Below, piece by piece: positions 51,430 to 60,024 of a stretch of 64,000 bases of DNA (position 1 is the stretch's first letter; every line of letters starts with the position of its first letter). A model generated the notes under the pieces. It made no database searches. It worked only from the letters and a program-made list of their open reading frames with translations, and was not told the origin of the DNA. Location: contig NZ_CP019312.1 of assembly GCF_001969365.1 (NCBI RefSeq), positions 3,038,001-3,102,000 of the forward strand, read 5' to 3'. The stretch is from Tateyamaria omphalii. GTDB taxonomy: Bacteria > Pseudomonadota > Alphaproteobacteria > Rhodobacterales > Rhodobacteraceae. The position numbers were made by a program, and so were the translations under genes.

Positions 51430-52634
51430 CGCCGTTCACGTTGAACAACAGTCAGGCGCGCCGCGTCTTTCTGGACCGCCACGGCCTGTCAGACACCCCA
51501 TCAGGCGCCGCCCACGGTGCGGAATTGCTGGACACGATCACGCAGCTTGGCTTTGTCCAGCTCGACAGCATCAACACCGTGGCGCGCGCGCACGACCTGA
51601 TCCTGTTTTCACGCAGGCCGCGTTACCGCCCCAAGAACCTGAAAAACCTGTATGAGCGCGACCGTGCGCTGTTTGAACACTGGACCCACGATGCCGCCAT
51701 GATCCCGACGGCATTCTATCCCTACTGGCATCTACGTCGGGAACGTGATGCCGCGCGCTTGCGCGAGAAATGGAGCGCATGGCGCCGCGAGGGGTTCGAG
51801 GCCAAGTTTCAGACCGTCCTCGACCAGATCCGCGAACGGGGGCCGTGCTGTTCCGGCGACGTTGGCGAAGGCGAAGAGCGTGGGTCAGGCGGCTGGTGGG
51901 ACTGGCACCCGTCCAAGACGGCCCTTGAATACCTGTGGCGCAGCGGGGCTTTGCATGTGGTCAAGCGCAAAGGGTTCCAGAAGTACTACGACCTGACCGA
52001 GCGCGCCCTTGACCCGCGCACAATCGGCAACGCACCGGATACCGAGGAAACCATCGACTGGTGCTGCCGCGAGGCGCTGGACCGTCTGGGCTTTGCCACA
52101 CATGGCGAATTGGCGGCGTTCTGGGACCACATCAGCCCGGCAGAGGCAAAGACATGGTGCACGCAGGCTCTGGAAGCCGGGCGCATCATCGAGATCCAAA
52201 TTGCGAGCGCGGATGGATCTGTGCGCTCCGCCTACGCTTGGCCGTCGTTGCCAGAAGACCCGGGGATCGACCGCGAGCCAACGTCGCGCTTGCGCGTGCT
52301 CAGCCCATTCGACCCGGCCCTGCGCGATCGCAAGCGGGCCGAACGCCTGTTTGGCTTCTTCTACCGGATCGAGATTTTCGTGCCCGAGCCCAAACGCACC
52401 TATGGCTACTATGTCTTTCCCCTGCTCGAAGGCGACCGGGTCGTGGGCCGCGTCGACATGAAAGCGCACCGCGCCGACGATGTGCTGCGCGTCCGCGCGT
52501 TGTGGCCCGAGCGCAGGATCCGTTGGGGCAAGGGACGCCAAGCGGCATTCGAGGCAGAACTTGAACGTATCTGCCGGCTGGCTGGCGTCTCATCCATCGC
52601 TTTTGATGACGGGTGGCTGCACACTGCGCTTTAG
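51426..52634 (+). CDS. AlkX/YcaQ-like DNA glycosylase (HTH_42 family)
   Basis: 402 residues starting at GTG. The N-terminal motif GFVQLDSINTVARAHDLILFSR carries the Q-L-D triad (QxD) that in the AlkX/YcaQ family marks interstrand-crosslink glycosylases. Further family features: RPRYRPKNLKNLYERDRALFEHWTHDAAMIP (in outline), WDHISPAEAKTW, and the terminal LSPFDPALRDRKRAERLFGF and GRVDMKAHR. It would remove bulky or crosslinked purines by base excision. Coupled to the LacI gene; the pxp genes follow. Confidence 0.92.
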   Translation: MTPFTLNNSQARRVFLDRHGLSDTPSGAAHGAELLDTITQLGFVQLDSINTVARAHDLILFSRRPRYRPKNLKNLYERDRALFEHWTHDAAMIPTAFYPYWHLRRERDAARLREKWSAWRREGFEAKFQTVLDQIRERGPCCSGDVGEGEERGSGGWWDWHPSKTALEYLWRSGALHVVKRKGFQKYYDLTERALDPRTIGNAPDTEETIDWCCREALDRLGFATHGELAAFWDHISPAEAKTWCTQALEAGRIIEIQIASADGSVRSAYAWPSLPEDPGIDREPTSRLRVLSPFDPALRDRKRAERLFGFFYRIEIFVPEPKRTYGYYVFPLLEGDRVVGRVDMKAHRADDVLRVRALWPERRIRWGKGRQAAFEAELERICRLAGVSSIAFDDGWLHTAL

Positions 52635-52671
52635 CATTGCGCCTATGGTCACAGGGCTTACGCTGCCGCCA

Positions 52672-53421
52672 ATGAGACTTGATACCCAATACATCCCCCG
52701 TGTCCGCTCTGTCGGACTGGACGGTGTACTTGTCACTTTTGGCGACAGCGCAACCGATACTGCAAACCGCGCGGCCATCGCATTTCGCGGCGCTGTTGAT
52801 GCCCAGAATTGGGACATGATAACCGAAAGCAGCAGTACGCTTGTGTCGGCATTCTTTCGCATCGACCTTTCCGAACATCGGTTCGATGATATCGCTGATC
52901 GCCTTGAGGGCGTGTTAACCACGCAAAATTGGGAGGCTGCCCCGCTGCCCGCCGGGCGCGCGCTCTGGACCATTCCCGCCGTTTTTGGAGGAGACCGGGC
53001 GCCACAGCTTGCAGAGGCGGCAGAAGCGGCGGGGATTGGCGAAGCAGACGCGCTGCGCGACCTGACCACGGCTCGCCTGCGGGTCCTGACGCTCGGGTTT
53101 GCTCCGGGGCAGCCCTATCTCGGAACATTGGGCGAGACATGGAACATCCCTCGCCAGAAAGAGCTGACGCCAAATGTTCCCGCCGGGGCCCTGGTCGCGG
53201 CAGTCCGGCAAGTCTGCGTCTTTGCCAAGGACACGCCGACTGGCTGGCGCCACGTTGGCCAAAGCGCCTTTTCCTGTTTCCGTCCCCGCGGGGACACACC
53301 CTTTCCCCTCGCGCCGGGGGATGAAGTGCAATTCACAGAAATCACGGCCAAGGAACTTGCGCGGATCGAAGCGCAGGTGACCGACGGTACCGGCGGCGCC
53401 ACGCGCGAGGTGCTGGGATGA
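52672..53421 (+). CDS. pxpB: 5-Oxoprolinase subunit PxpB
   Basis: 249 residues. KipI/PxpB landmarks: VGLDGVLVTFGD at the start, LRVLTLGFAPGQPYLGTLGE (about 140-160), VPAGALVAAVRQVCVFAKDTPTGW and GD.V.F pattern at the C-terminus. Forms the ATP-dependent 5-oxoprolinase with PxpA and PxpC, converting 5-oxo-L-proline to glutamate. Start uncertain: ATG 52645 is also possible; neither has a clear ribosome site. Overlaps pxpC as ATGA. Confidence 0.94.
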   Translation: MRLDTQYIPRVRSVGLDGVLVTFGDSATDTANRAAIAFRGAVDAQNWDMITESSSTLVSAFFRIDLSEHRFDDIADRLEGVLTTQNWEAAPLPAGRALWTIPAVFGGDRAPQLAEAAEAAGIGEADALRDLTTARLRVLTLGFAPGQPYLGTLGETWNIPRQKELTPNVPAGALVAAVRQVCVFAKDTPTGWRHVGQSAFSCFRPRGDTPFPLAPGDEVQFTEITAKELARIEAQVTDGTGGATREVLG

Positions 53422-54440
53422 GGGCGATCCGTGTCCAGAAGGTCGGGCCCGGCGTCGCAGTGCAAGACCTTGGGCGCACAGGATTTTTGGAAAAGGGCCT
53501 GACTCGGGGCGGCGCCGCAGACCGGCTGGCTGTCCATGAAGGGGCCGCGCTTCTGAAACAAGCGCCGGCATGTGCCGTGCTCGAGATGGTGGGCACAGGC
53601 GGGACGTTTGAAGCGACGGAAGATGTCCGTATCGCGTTGACAGGGGCCGAGATGACGGCCCAGATCGACGGCGCAACGGCCACCTGGAACGCAAGTCATT
53701 TGGTGCCCAATGGCAGTGTACTGACCATCGGGCCAACGCGGGCCGGCACCTATGGCTACCTTCATGTGGGCGGCGGTTTGACGACGGACACCATATTGGG
53801 GTCGCGCGCAACGCATCAATCTTGCGGCTTGGGCGCCTTGGTCAGCGCCGGGGACGTGCTGCCAATTGGACAGGATCGAGGCGATCAAAGCGGCCTGACC
53901 CTTCCGCGTGACACGCGATTCAATGGCGGCACCGTGCGGATCGTGCCGAGCATGCAAACCGACGATTTCGCCCCGGACACACGAACGCGCTTTGAACAGA
54001 CAACATTTCGCCGTGACCCGCGCGCCAACCGGCAAGGCATCCGTATGAACAGCGACGGAGAAGGCTTCTCTGCCCCCGAGGCGCTCGGCATTGTCAGCGA
54101 GGTCATCGTGCCCGGCGACATCCAGATCACCGGCGACGGGACGCCGTTTGTCCTGATGGCCGAAAGCCAGACAACGGGTGGATACCCCAGGATCGGGACG
54201 GTCCTGCCCTGCGATCTGCCGCGCGTGGCCCAGGCACCCGTCGGGTCGGCCCTGCAATTCCAGTTCGTGAGTCTAGCCGAAGGCGCCGCCATAGAAGCAC
54301 GCGCACGAGCGGCGTGGGCCGCGCTGACCAAAAGCACCGCGCCCTTGGTACGAGATCCGGCAGACATACAGGATCTGTTGAGTTATCAACTGGTTGGGGG
54401 TGCCGTGTCAGCGACCGATGCCCGCCTGGACGAAGGATAG
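53418..54440 (+). CDS. pxpC: 5-Oxoprolinase subunit PxpC
   Basis: 340 residues. PxpC/KipA features: VQDLGRTGFLEKGLTRGGAADRLAVHEGAALL near the start, GRAGTYGYLHVGGGL-type strand (seen as TRAGTYGYLHVGGGL), LGSRATHQSCGLGAL, and MAESQTTGGYPRIGTVLPCDLPRVAQ (outline) near the C-terminus. It is the biotin-independent carboxyltransferase-like half. Second gene of pxpBCA. Confidence 0.95.
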   Translation: MRAIRVQKVGPGVAVQDLGRTGFLEKGLTRGGAADRLAVHEGAALLKQAPACAVLEMVGTGGTFEATEDVRIALTGAEMTAQIDGATATWNASHLVPNGSVLTIGPTRAGTYGYLHVGGGLTTDTILGSRATHQSCGLGALVSAGDVLPIGQDRGDQSGLTLPRDTRFNGGTVRIVPSMQTDDFAPDTRTRFEQTTFRRDPRANRQGIRMNSDGEGFSAPEALGIVSEVIVPGDIQITGDGTPFVLMAESQTTGGYPRIGTVLPCDLPRVAQAPVGSALQFQFVSLAEGAAIEARARAAWAALTKSTAPLVRDPADIQDLLSYQLVGGAVSATDARLDEG

Positions 54441-54444
54441 AAAC

Positions 54445-55212
54445 ATGCGAGTCGACCTGAACGCCGATATGGGTGAAAGCTTTGGCCCCTGGAAAATGGG
54501 CGATGACGCCGCGCTGCTCGAAACGGTGACATCAGCCAACATCGCCTGCGGCGCACATGCGGGCGATCCGGATGTGATGGCCACGACGATGGGTATCGCA
54601 CTGGACAAGGGTGTCGGGATCGGGTCACATCCGGGCTTTGCCGATATTCAGGGGTTTGGGCGACGGCGCATCGACATGCCACTGAATTCGCTCCAGAATT
54701 CAATCCGCTGCCAGGTCGGCGCGACGCTCGGCATGGCGAACGCGCTGGGGGCAAAGGTGCGGCATATCAAGCTACATGGCGCGCTTGGCAACATGACCTC
54801 AGAAGATGAAATGATGGCGCGCGCCTGTTACGAGGCAGCGCTATCCGCCCATCCCGACGCGATCATCATGGTGCTGGCCGCCACCGCGCAAGAGCGCGCT
54901 GCCAGATCTATGGGGGCACGTTTCGCATGCGAAATCTTTGCCGACCGTGCCTATAATGATGACGCCACATTGGTCGACCGGCGTCAGCCGGGTGCGGTTA
55001 TCCACGACGCTGATCTCGCCGGCAAACGGATGGTCGAAATGGTCAAATCCCAAGCGATCATTACCGACAGCGGCAAGCGAATCGAAACGCCCATTGACAC
55101 GATCTGCTGTCACGGAGACACGCCCGAGGCCGTGGAGATCGCTGCCTCGGTCCGACGCACGCTCGAGGGCGAAGGGATCGTGGTTCAGGCGTTCGAAGGG
55201 CGGACCGCGTAG
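54445..55212 (+). CDS. pxpA: 5-Oxoprolinase subunit PxpA (LamB/YcsF)
   Basis: 255 residues. Family start VDLNADMGESFGPWKMGDD, SANIACGAHAGDP, GSHPGFADIQGFGRR, HIKLHGALGN, EIFADRAYNDDATLVDRR and ICCHGDTPEAV are all diagnostic of LamB/YcsF proteins. GAAGGAT precedes the ATG at 54445. It completes pxpBCA for recycling of 5-oxoproline, a spontaneous glutamine/glutathione product. Confidence 0.96.
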   Translation: MRVDLNADMGESFGPWKMGDDAALLETVTSANIACGAHAGDPDVMATTMGIALDKGVGIGSHPGFADIQGFGRRRIDMPLNSLQNSIRCQVGATLGMANALGAKVRHIKLHGALGNMTSEDEMMARACYEAALSAHPDAIIMVLAATAQERAARSMGARFACEIFADRAYNDDATLVDRRQPGAVIHDADLAGKRMVEMVKSQAIITDSGKRIETPIDTICCHGDTPEAVEIAASVRRTLEGEGIVVQAFEGRTA

Positions 55213-55217
55213 CACGG

Positions 55218-55778
55218 TCAAATGGCGCGGGACACGAGGGTGAATATGGCCGCCTCGAACCGCGACGGATCACCCGCGGCTCGCGCCATGATCTGGGCAC
55301 CTTCGACCTGCGCCATGGCTGCCTGCGCCTCGGCGCGCGGATCGACAACCCGCTGCAGACTGCCATCGGACTGCCCCAGGCGGAACACCGCCTCAAGCCA
55401 TGCGGTCACATCCCGGTGAAACGCAACAATCTCGGCTATCGTTTCTTTGGGCAACGCTGCCTGGGTGACCGACAGGGCAACGCACAGGCACAGGCTTCGT
55501 CCCCCTTCGGACGCGATGCGATAAAGATCGAGAAGGCGCAAAAGCCGCGCACCCGCCGTGGGATGGGCCAACGATATGTCGTGCAGCCTTTCCATGAACA
55601 CCGCCCGGTAGCGCGCGATCAAGGCCTGAGACAGATCGCCCTTCGCTGGAAAGTGATAGTGGACCGACGCTTTACGAATGTCGGCGCCGGCGGCAAGGTC
55701 AGCAAAGCTGAACCCGTCAAAGCCGCGCTGCCGCGCCAAATGCTCTGCCTGATCCAGAAGATGCGTTCTTGTATCCAT
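55218..55778 (-). CDS. TetR-family transcriptional regulator
   Basis: 186 residues. HTH: ARQRGFDGFSFADLAAGADIRKASVHYHFPAKGDL, with the recognition helix KASVHYHF. The C-terminal domain resembles AcrR-type ligand pockets. Divergent from the cupin-amine oxidase pair; a GCTTGTT-CCA-AACAAGC palindrome lies in the shared promoter. Confidence 0.93.
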   Translation of the reverse strand: MDTRTHLLDQAEHLARQRGFDGFSFADLAAGADIRKASVHYHFPAKGDLSQALIARYRAVFMERLHDISLAHPTAGARLLRLLDLYRIASEGGRSLCLCVALSVTQAALPKETIAEIVAFHRDVTAWLEAVFRLGQSDGSLQRVVDPRAEAQAAMAQVEGAQIMARAAGDPSRFEAAIFTLVSRAI

Positions 55779-55798
55779 GTATATCTACCTACTGATCG

Positions 55799-55815
55799 GC
55801 TTGTTCCAAACAAGC
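55799..55815. promoter_or_regulatory. 17-bp palindrome, TetR operator candidate
   Basis: GCTTGTT-CCA-AACAAGC, perfect 7-bp arms around three bases, 21 bases before the TetR start and near a TTGACA (55820-55825) that could be the -35 of the cupin gene. Fits repression by the divergent TetR protein. Confidence 0.6.
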
Positions 55816-55901
55816 ACAGTTGACAATTGACTCGGAATCCTTGCGTATTCAAGCTGTTTTCCCTACCAAATAGTAGACACCGCGATGAAAGGCCGATGAA
55901 C

Positions 55902-56573
55902 ATGGAACTGAACGCCGACTTTTCCCAAAGCGTGCGCGTCCTGAACGCTGACAATCCTTGGCGCGCCTCGCCCTCTGCCGGAGTTGAACGCAAGATGCTC
56001 GACCGGATCGGGGATGAGGTTGCACGGGCCACCACAATCGTGCGCTTTGCCCCCGACAGCGCGTTCGCACCGCACACCCATGACGGGGGCGAGGAGTACA
56101 TCGTGCTCGAAGGTGTCTTTCAGGACGAAGCCGGGGACTTCCCCGTCGGTACATATGTGCGCAACCCGCCCACATCGCGCCACACGCCCAGATCGAAGCC
56201 CGGAGCCACCATCTTTGTAAAGCTCTGGCAGTTCGACCCCGAAGACCGCCAGCACGTGCGCATCGACATGAATACGGTCGATACAACATCAGACCCGGCA
56301 CGGTCAGGCGTTGCGACAGCGACTCTGTTCACGGATGCGCAAGAACATGTCGCGCTTGAGGTGTGGCAGCCTGACATCACCCAAACGCTGGACACCTCAG
56401 GCGGGGCCGAAGTCCTGATACTCGAAGGGTCCGTGTCCGACGACGAAGCCACTCTAGGTCCGCGGGACTGGTTGCGCATATCACCCGGCAGCACCTTGGC
56501 ATTGACATCAGGTTCAGATGGCGTGCGGCTCTGGGTCAAAAGGGGCCACTTGCACCAAATGATCGACGCGTGA
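55902..56573 (+). CDS. Two-domain cupin protein (ChrR-like)
   Basis: 223 residues. First cupin domain: FAPDSAFAPHTHDGGEEYIVLEGVF, metal His-x-His-(x)n-Glu, and GTYVRNPPTSRHTPRS; a second less complete cupin follows from about residue 140. Resembles the cupin of ChrR-type anti-sigma and dioxygenase-like proteins. I use the ATG at 55902 with AAAGG nine bases upstream; ATG 55896 is the alternative. Overlaps the amine oxidase gene as GTGA. Confidence 0.85.
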   Translation: MELNADFSQSVRVLNADNPWRASPSAGVERKMLDRIGDEVARATTIVRFAPDSAFAPHTHDGGEEYIVLEGVFQDEAGDFPVGTYVRNPPTSRHTPRSKPGATIFVKLWQFDPEDRQHVRIDMNTVDTTSDPARSGVATATLFTDAQEHVALEVWQPDITQTLDTSGGAEVLILEGSVSDDEATLGPRDWLRISPGSTLALTSGSDGVRLWVKRGHLHQMIDA

Positions 56574-57622
56574 CCAGCGCATTGGTCCTTGGCGCGGGTC
56601 TGGCCGGTCTCGTTGCTGCGCGGCACCTGCATCTTGCGGGTCATTCCATAAAGGTGCTTGAAGCGCGAAACCGTATCGGTGGGCGGGCACTCACAATGTC
56701 GTTGAACGGCGGCGGCATTGATCTGGGTCCGGCCTGGATCTGGCCTGCCTACCAGCCAAATGTCATCGCGCTTCTCACGGAACTTGGTTTAGAAACGCTG
56801 CCTCAGGATGAAACCGGGGACTTCGTTCTCGAAACAGAGAATGGCATCCGCCGGGGCACATTTCCCAAACGCTACACCGACGCCGTCCGCATTCGGGGTG
56901 GCGTTCAAGCACTCGCGCACCGGCTTGCAGCAGCGTTGCCGAAGGATACAATCCTACTGTCGGAGGAGGTGAGCGCGCTTGATTTGCAAGGCCGTCCGCG
57001 CGCCATCACTGCTACACGGGCTTGGGATGCGAATGTCATAATCTGCGCTGTTCCGGGGCGAATTGCGGCCAAGTGGGACGTTAACCCAGGCTGGCCCGCG
57101 GTCGTGGCGCAAGATCTCGTGCGTTGGCCGACATGGATGGCGGCCCATGCCAAACTCGTCGTGCAATACGATCGCCCGTTTTGGCGCGACGCGGGCCTCT
57201 CTGGCGGCGCGGTCAGCCACATGGGGCCTTTGGTCGAGGTCGCCGACCAATCCGATCCCACGACGGGGGTGTTCGGTTTGTTCGGGTTCGTGGGAATACC
57301 CTTCCATACCCGCAGCGGTCAGGCAGAGATCGTGCGCCACTCGCTCACACAGTTGGTCCGCCTGTTTGGACCGGATGCAGCACACCCCATTCGGGTGGAG
57401 TTGATGGATTGGGCAGCAGAGCCGTTCACCGCCACCGCCATGGATCAGACGGCACCGCATGGCCATCCATCCTATGGCGCGCCCAGTTTGTCGGGTCCTG
57501 TGGACGGACGCCTTTTCTTTGCCGGAGCTGAGGTTTCCAAAACCCATGGCGGGCTGATCGAAGGGGCCATTGAAACGGGTGAACGCGCAGCGATGCTGGC
57601 CGCAAGGGCACTCGTCTCTTAA
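56570..57622 (+). CDS. Flavin monoamine-oxidase-like FAD-dependent oxidoreductase
   Basis: 350 residues starting at GTG. Rossmann FAD motif LVLGAGLAGLVAARHLHLAGHSIKVLEARNRIGGRA (residues about 4-39, in outline), and the C-terminal GRLFFAGAEVSKTHGGLIEGAIETGERAA motif of the amine oxidase family. Oxidises an unknown amine or related substrate. Coupled to the cupin gene; convergent with the UDP-sugar dehydrogenase, the two stops sharing TTAA. Confidence 0.9.
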   Translation: MTSALVLGAGLAGLVAARHLHLAGHSIKVLEARNRIGGRALTMSLNGGGIDLGPAWIWPAYQPNVIALLTELGLETLPQDETGDFVLETENGIRRGTFPKRYTDAVRIRGGVQALAHRLAAALPKDTILLSEEVSALDLQGRPRAITATRAWDANVIICAVPGRIAAKWDVNPGWPAVVAQDLVRWPTWMAAHAKLVVQYDRPFWRDAGLSGGAVSHMGPLVEVADQSDPTTGVFGLFGFVGIPFHTRSGQAEIVRHSLTQLVRLFGPDAAHPIRVELMDWAAEPFTATAMDQTAPHGHPSYGAPSLSGPVDGRLFFAGAEVSKTHGGLIEGAIETGERAAMLAARALVS

Positions 57623-58908
57623 AGGCGCAGATCACTCTCCTCCGGGCCAAATACAGCCTTCATATCAAACAAAACACCATTTTCCACCAACAGTGCGCGT
57701 AACCGCCCCGCCCCTTGCGCAACAAGATCATCATGGGGCACGGCAAGAACAATTGCGTCATACGCACCTGTATTCGGCAGAGCGTTTAGCAAGCCGATAC
57801 CGTGCTCCGCATGCACCTGTTGCCCGTCTGCCCAGGGGTCGTGAATCTCAATCTGCATCCCGTAGGTTTGCAACTCACCTATCATATCAACAACTTTGGT
57901 GTTGCGGATGTCGGCGCAATTCGGCTTGAACGTGATACCCAGGATCAGCGCGCGACCGCCATGCACCCGCACCTGACGGTGGATCATCGCCTTGACCAAC
58001 AGCGACACGGCATGTTGTGCCATGCCATCGTTGATCTCGCGCGCCATGCGAATGATGTCCGGGATGTGCCCGGCGGAGATCGACTTGTCGATCAGGTAGT
58101 AAGGATCAACGCCAATGCAGTGCCCACCGACCAGGCCCGGCGTGTAGCGATTGAAATTCCATTTGGTCGCCGCGGCATCCAGCACGGCGGTGGTGTCGAT
58201 ACCCAAGTGCGAAAAGATGATAGACAGCTCGTTGATCAGGGCGATGTTGACATCCCGCTGTGTGTTTTCGATCACCTTGGCCGCCTCAGCCACGCGAATG
58301 GTCGGGGCCAGATGCGTGCCCGCAGTAATGATCGTGCCATAAAGCGCGTCAATGACCCGCCCGGCCGCGGGCGTAGATCCGGAAGTCACCTTAATGATCT
58401 TCGGCAGCGGGCGCTCTTTGTCGCCGGGATTGATCCGCTCAGGGCTGTAGCCTGCATAGAAGTCGGTGTTCAGGGTCAGGCCCGACATTTTCTCGACCAG
58501 GGGCAGGCAGTCTTCCTCGGTCGCACCCGGATAGACCGTGCTTTCGAAGATAACGACATCGCCTCGTGCGATGACCTCGCCGACCATTCGCGCTGCGGCC
58601 AAAAGGGGGCCAAGATTGGGCTGGCGGTGACTGTCGATGGGGGTCGGAACAGCAACGATGTAGACATTGCAATCCGCGATGTCAGACAGGTCGCCAGTAT
58701 AGCGCAGGTGCGCCGCCGCAGCCAAATCGTCAGTTTCGCCTGTGCTGTCGGTGCCCGCCTTCAACTCGGCCACCCGCTCTGCGTTCAGATCAAAACCGAT
58801 GGTCTCGCGCTGTTTGCCGAACTCCACCGCAAGCGGCAGGCCCACATACCCCAGGCCAATCACGGCCACGCGCATGTCATCAAGGGTCGGCAGGGGGGCT
58901 GGGATCAT
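57619..58908 (-). CDS. UDP-N-acetylglucosamine 6-dehydrogenase-like nucleotide-sugar dehydrogenase (TviB/WbpA type)
   Basis: 429 residues. NAD motif VAVIGLGYVGLPLAVEFGK (about 13-31), VAVPTPID, ESTVYPGATEE, YSPERINPGD and the catalytic Cys in LVGGHCIGVDPYYLI (about 262-276). The pattern suits the TviB/WbpA group acting on UDP-GlcNAc or UDP-GalNAc more than Ugd, though UDP-Glc cannot be excluded. Supplies a uronic-acid sugar for surface polysaccharide. The oxidoreductase cluster lies upstream on the same strand. Confidence 0.93.
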   Translation of the reverse strand: MIPAPLPTLDDMRVAVIGLGYVGLPLAVEFGKQRETIGFDLNAERVAELKAGTDSTGETDDLAAAAHLRYTGDLSDIADCNVYIVAVPTPIDSHRQPNLGPLLAAARMVGEVIARGDVVIFESTVYPGATEEDCLPLVEKMSGLTLNTDFYAGYSPERINPGDKERPLPKIIKVTSGSTPAAGRVIDALYGTIITAGTHLAPTIRVAEAAKVIENTQRDVNIALINELSIIFSHLGIDTTAVLDAAATKWNFNRYTPGLVGGHCIGVDPYYLIDKSISAGHIPDIIRMAREINDGMAQHAVSLLVKAMIHRQVRVHGGRALILGITFKPNCADIRNTKVVDMIGELQTYGMQIEIHDPWADGQQVHAEHGIGLLNALPNTGAYDAIVLAVPHDDLVAQGAGRLRALLVENGVLFDMKAVFGPEESDLRL

Positions 58909-59016
58909 GTCATGCGCCTTTGTCTTTCGATGCCTTGCCTAGCTGTGCTGCACCACCGGTGCAATATGCAGGGCCAGGCACCCCCGGCACAAAGAGGTGA
59001 AGATCATCTGCTCAGA

Positions 59017-60024
59017 TCAGCCGACCGAAACGATTTGCCCCGAACCGGCTGCAGCCTTGATCGCCTCAATCACCTGCACCGCACGCAGACCATCAGCGGC
59101 ACTGACCAGCGGTTCGGCCTTGCCCCGGATCACTTGTGCGAAATGCTCAATCTGCGATTTTAGCGGATCCGACAACGGCACGGGCACGCGGGTCTGTTGG
59201 ATGGGCGCCCACCAATCCGGGCCATCGTGCTGCGTCCACAGGCTCAGGTTCGGTAAAGACAGGCTGCCCTTGGTGCCCCCGATCAGATAGCTGGACTGGT
59301 CCGTCTTGGGATAGGCGGGGTTCTCGCCCGCTGTCAGCTCCCAACTCCACGGGCCAAGCGCCACGTCAGACAGGTTAACGGTCCCCAGCACGCCGCTGGC
59401 AAAACGAAGGGTGGCAACGGTGACCTCTTCCGCTTCAGTCCCGCGCACAGCACTGCTTTCCATTGCCTGCACATGACTGATCAGCCCGCAGAGGTACATC
59501 AACAGGTCAATATCGTGGATCAAGTTGATGAACAGTGGCCCGGCCCCCGCCCGTTGCCGCCACGCCTGCGCATAGTAGCTTTCGGGTTTGGGCAACCAGC
59601 AGGTGCCCTGCACTGTGGTCACGGTGCCCAATGTCCCCTCGGCAATGATCTCATACGCCCTGGCCACGAGCGGATTATGGCGGCGGTGATGGCCGACAAG
59701 GATGGGCACGCCCGCGTTTTGCGCAGCGCGCACAACGGCAACGCCGTCGGCGGCGGTACCCGTCAAGGGCTTTTCAATCAGAACCGGGCAATCCGCATCA
59801 ATCAGCATCAACGCCATGCGCGCGTGCAGATGGTTCGGCACGGCAAGGATGACACCGTCTGAATGCGCCGCAAGTTCGGATAGGCTCTTAACGACAGGCC
59901 ACGCAACATCCTCTTTCAGCGCGGGATCAAACACCGCGGAAACGGTGACACCTTGGGCGCGTGAAATGGCATCAAGGTGTTGCCGCCCGATCAGGCCGAC
60001 GCCCGCAACCCCGATCCGGGTCAT
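59017..60024 (-). CDS. Gfo/Idh/MocA-family oxidoreductase
   Basis: 335 residues. NAD motif GVAGVGLIGRQHLDAI (about 4-19), then LIEKPLTGTAADG with the catalytic EKP Lys (about 93-95) and VGHHRRHNP. The C-terminal alpha/beta domain contains FINLIHDIDLLMYL. Acts on a sugar or inositol-type substrate with NAD(P). Its ATG overlaps the uxuA stop (ATGA). Confidence 0.93.
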   Translation of the reverse strand: MTRIGVAGVGLIGRQHLDAISRAQGVTVSAVFDPALKEDVAWPVVKSLSELAAHSDGVILAVPNHLHARMALMLIDADCPVLIEKPLTGTAADGVAVVRAAQNAGVPILVGHHRRHNPLVARAYEIIAEGTLGTVTTVQGTCWLPKPESYYAQAWRQRAGAGPLFINLIHDIDLLMYLCGLISHVQAMESSAVRGTEAEEVTVATLRFASGVLGTVNLSDVALGPWSWELTAGENPAYPKTDQSSYLIGGTKGSLSLPNLSLWTQHDGPDWWAPIQQTRVPVPLSDPLKSQIEHFAQVIRGKAEPLVSAADGLRAVQVIEAIKAAAGSGQIVSVG

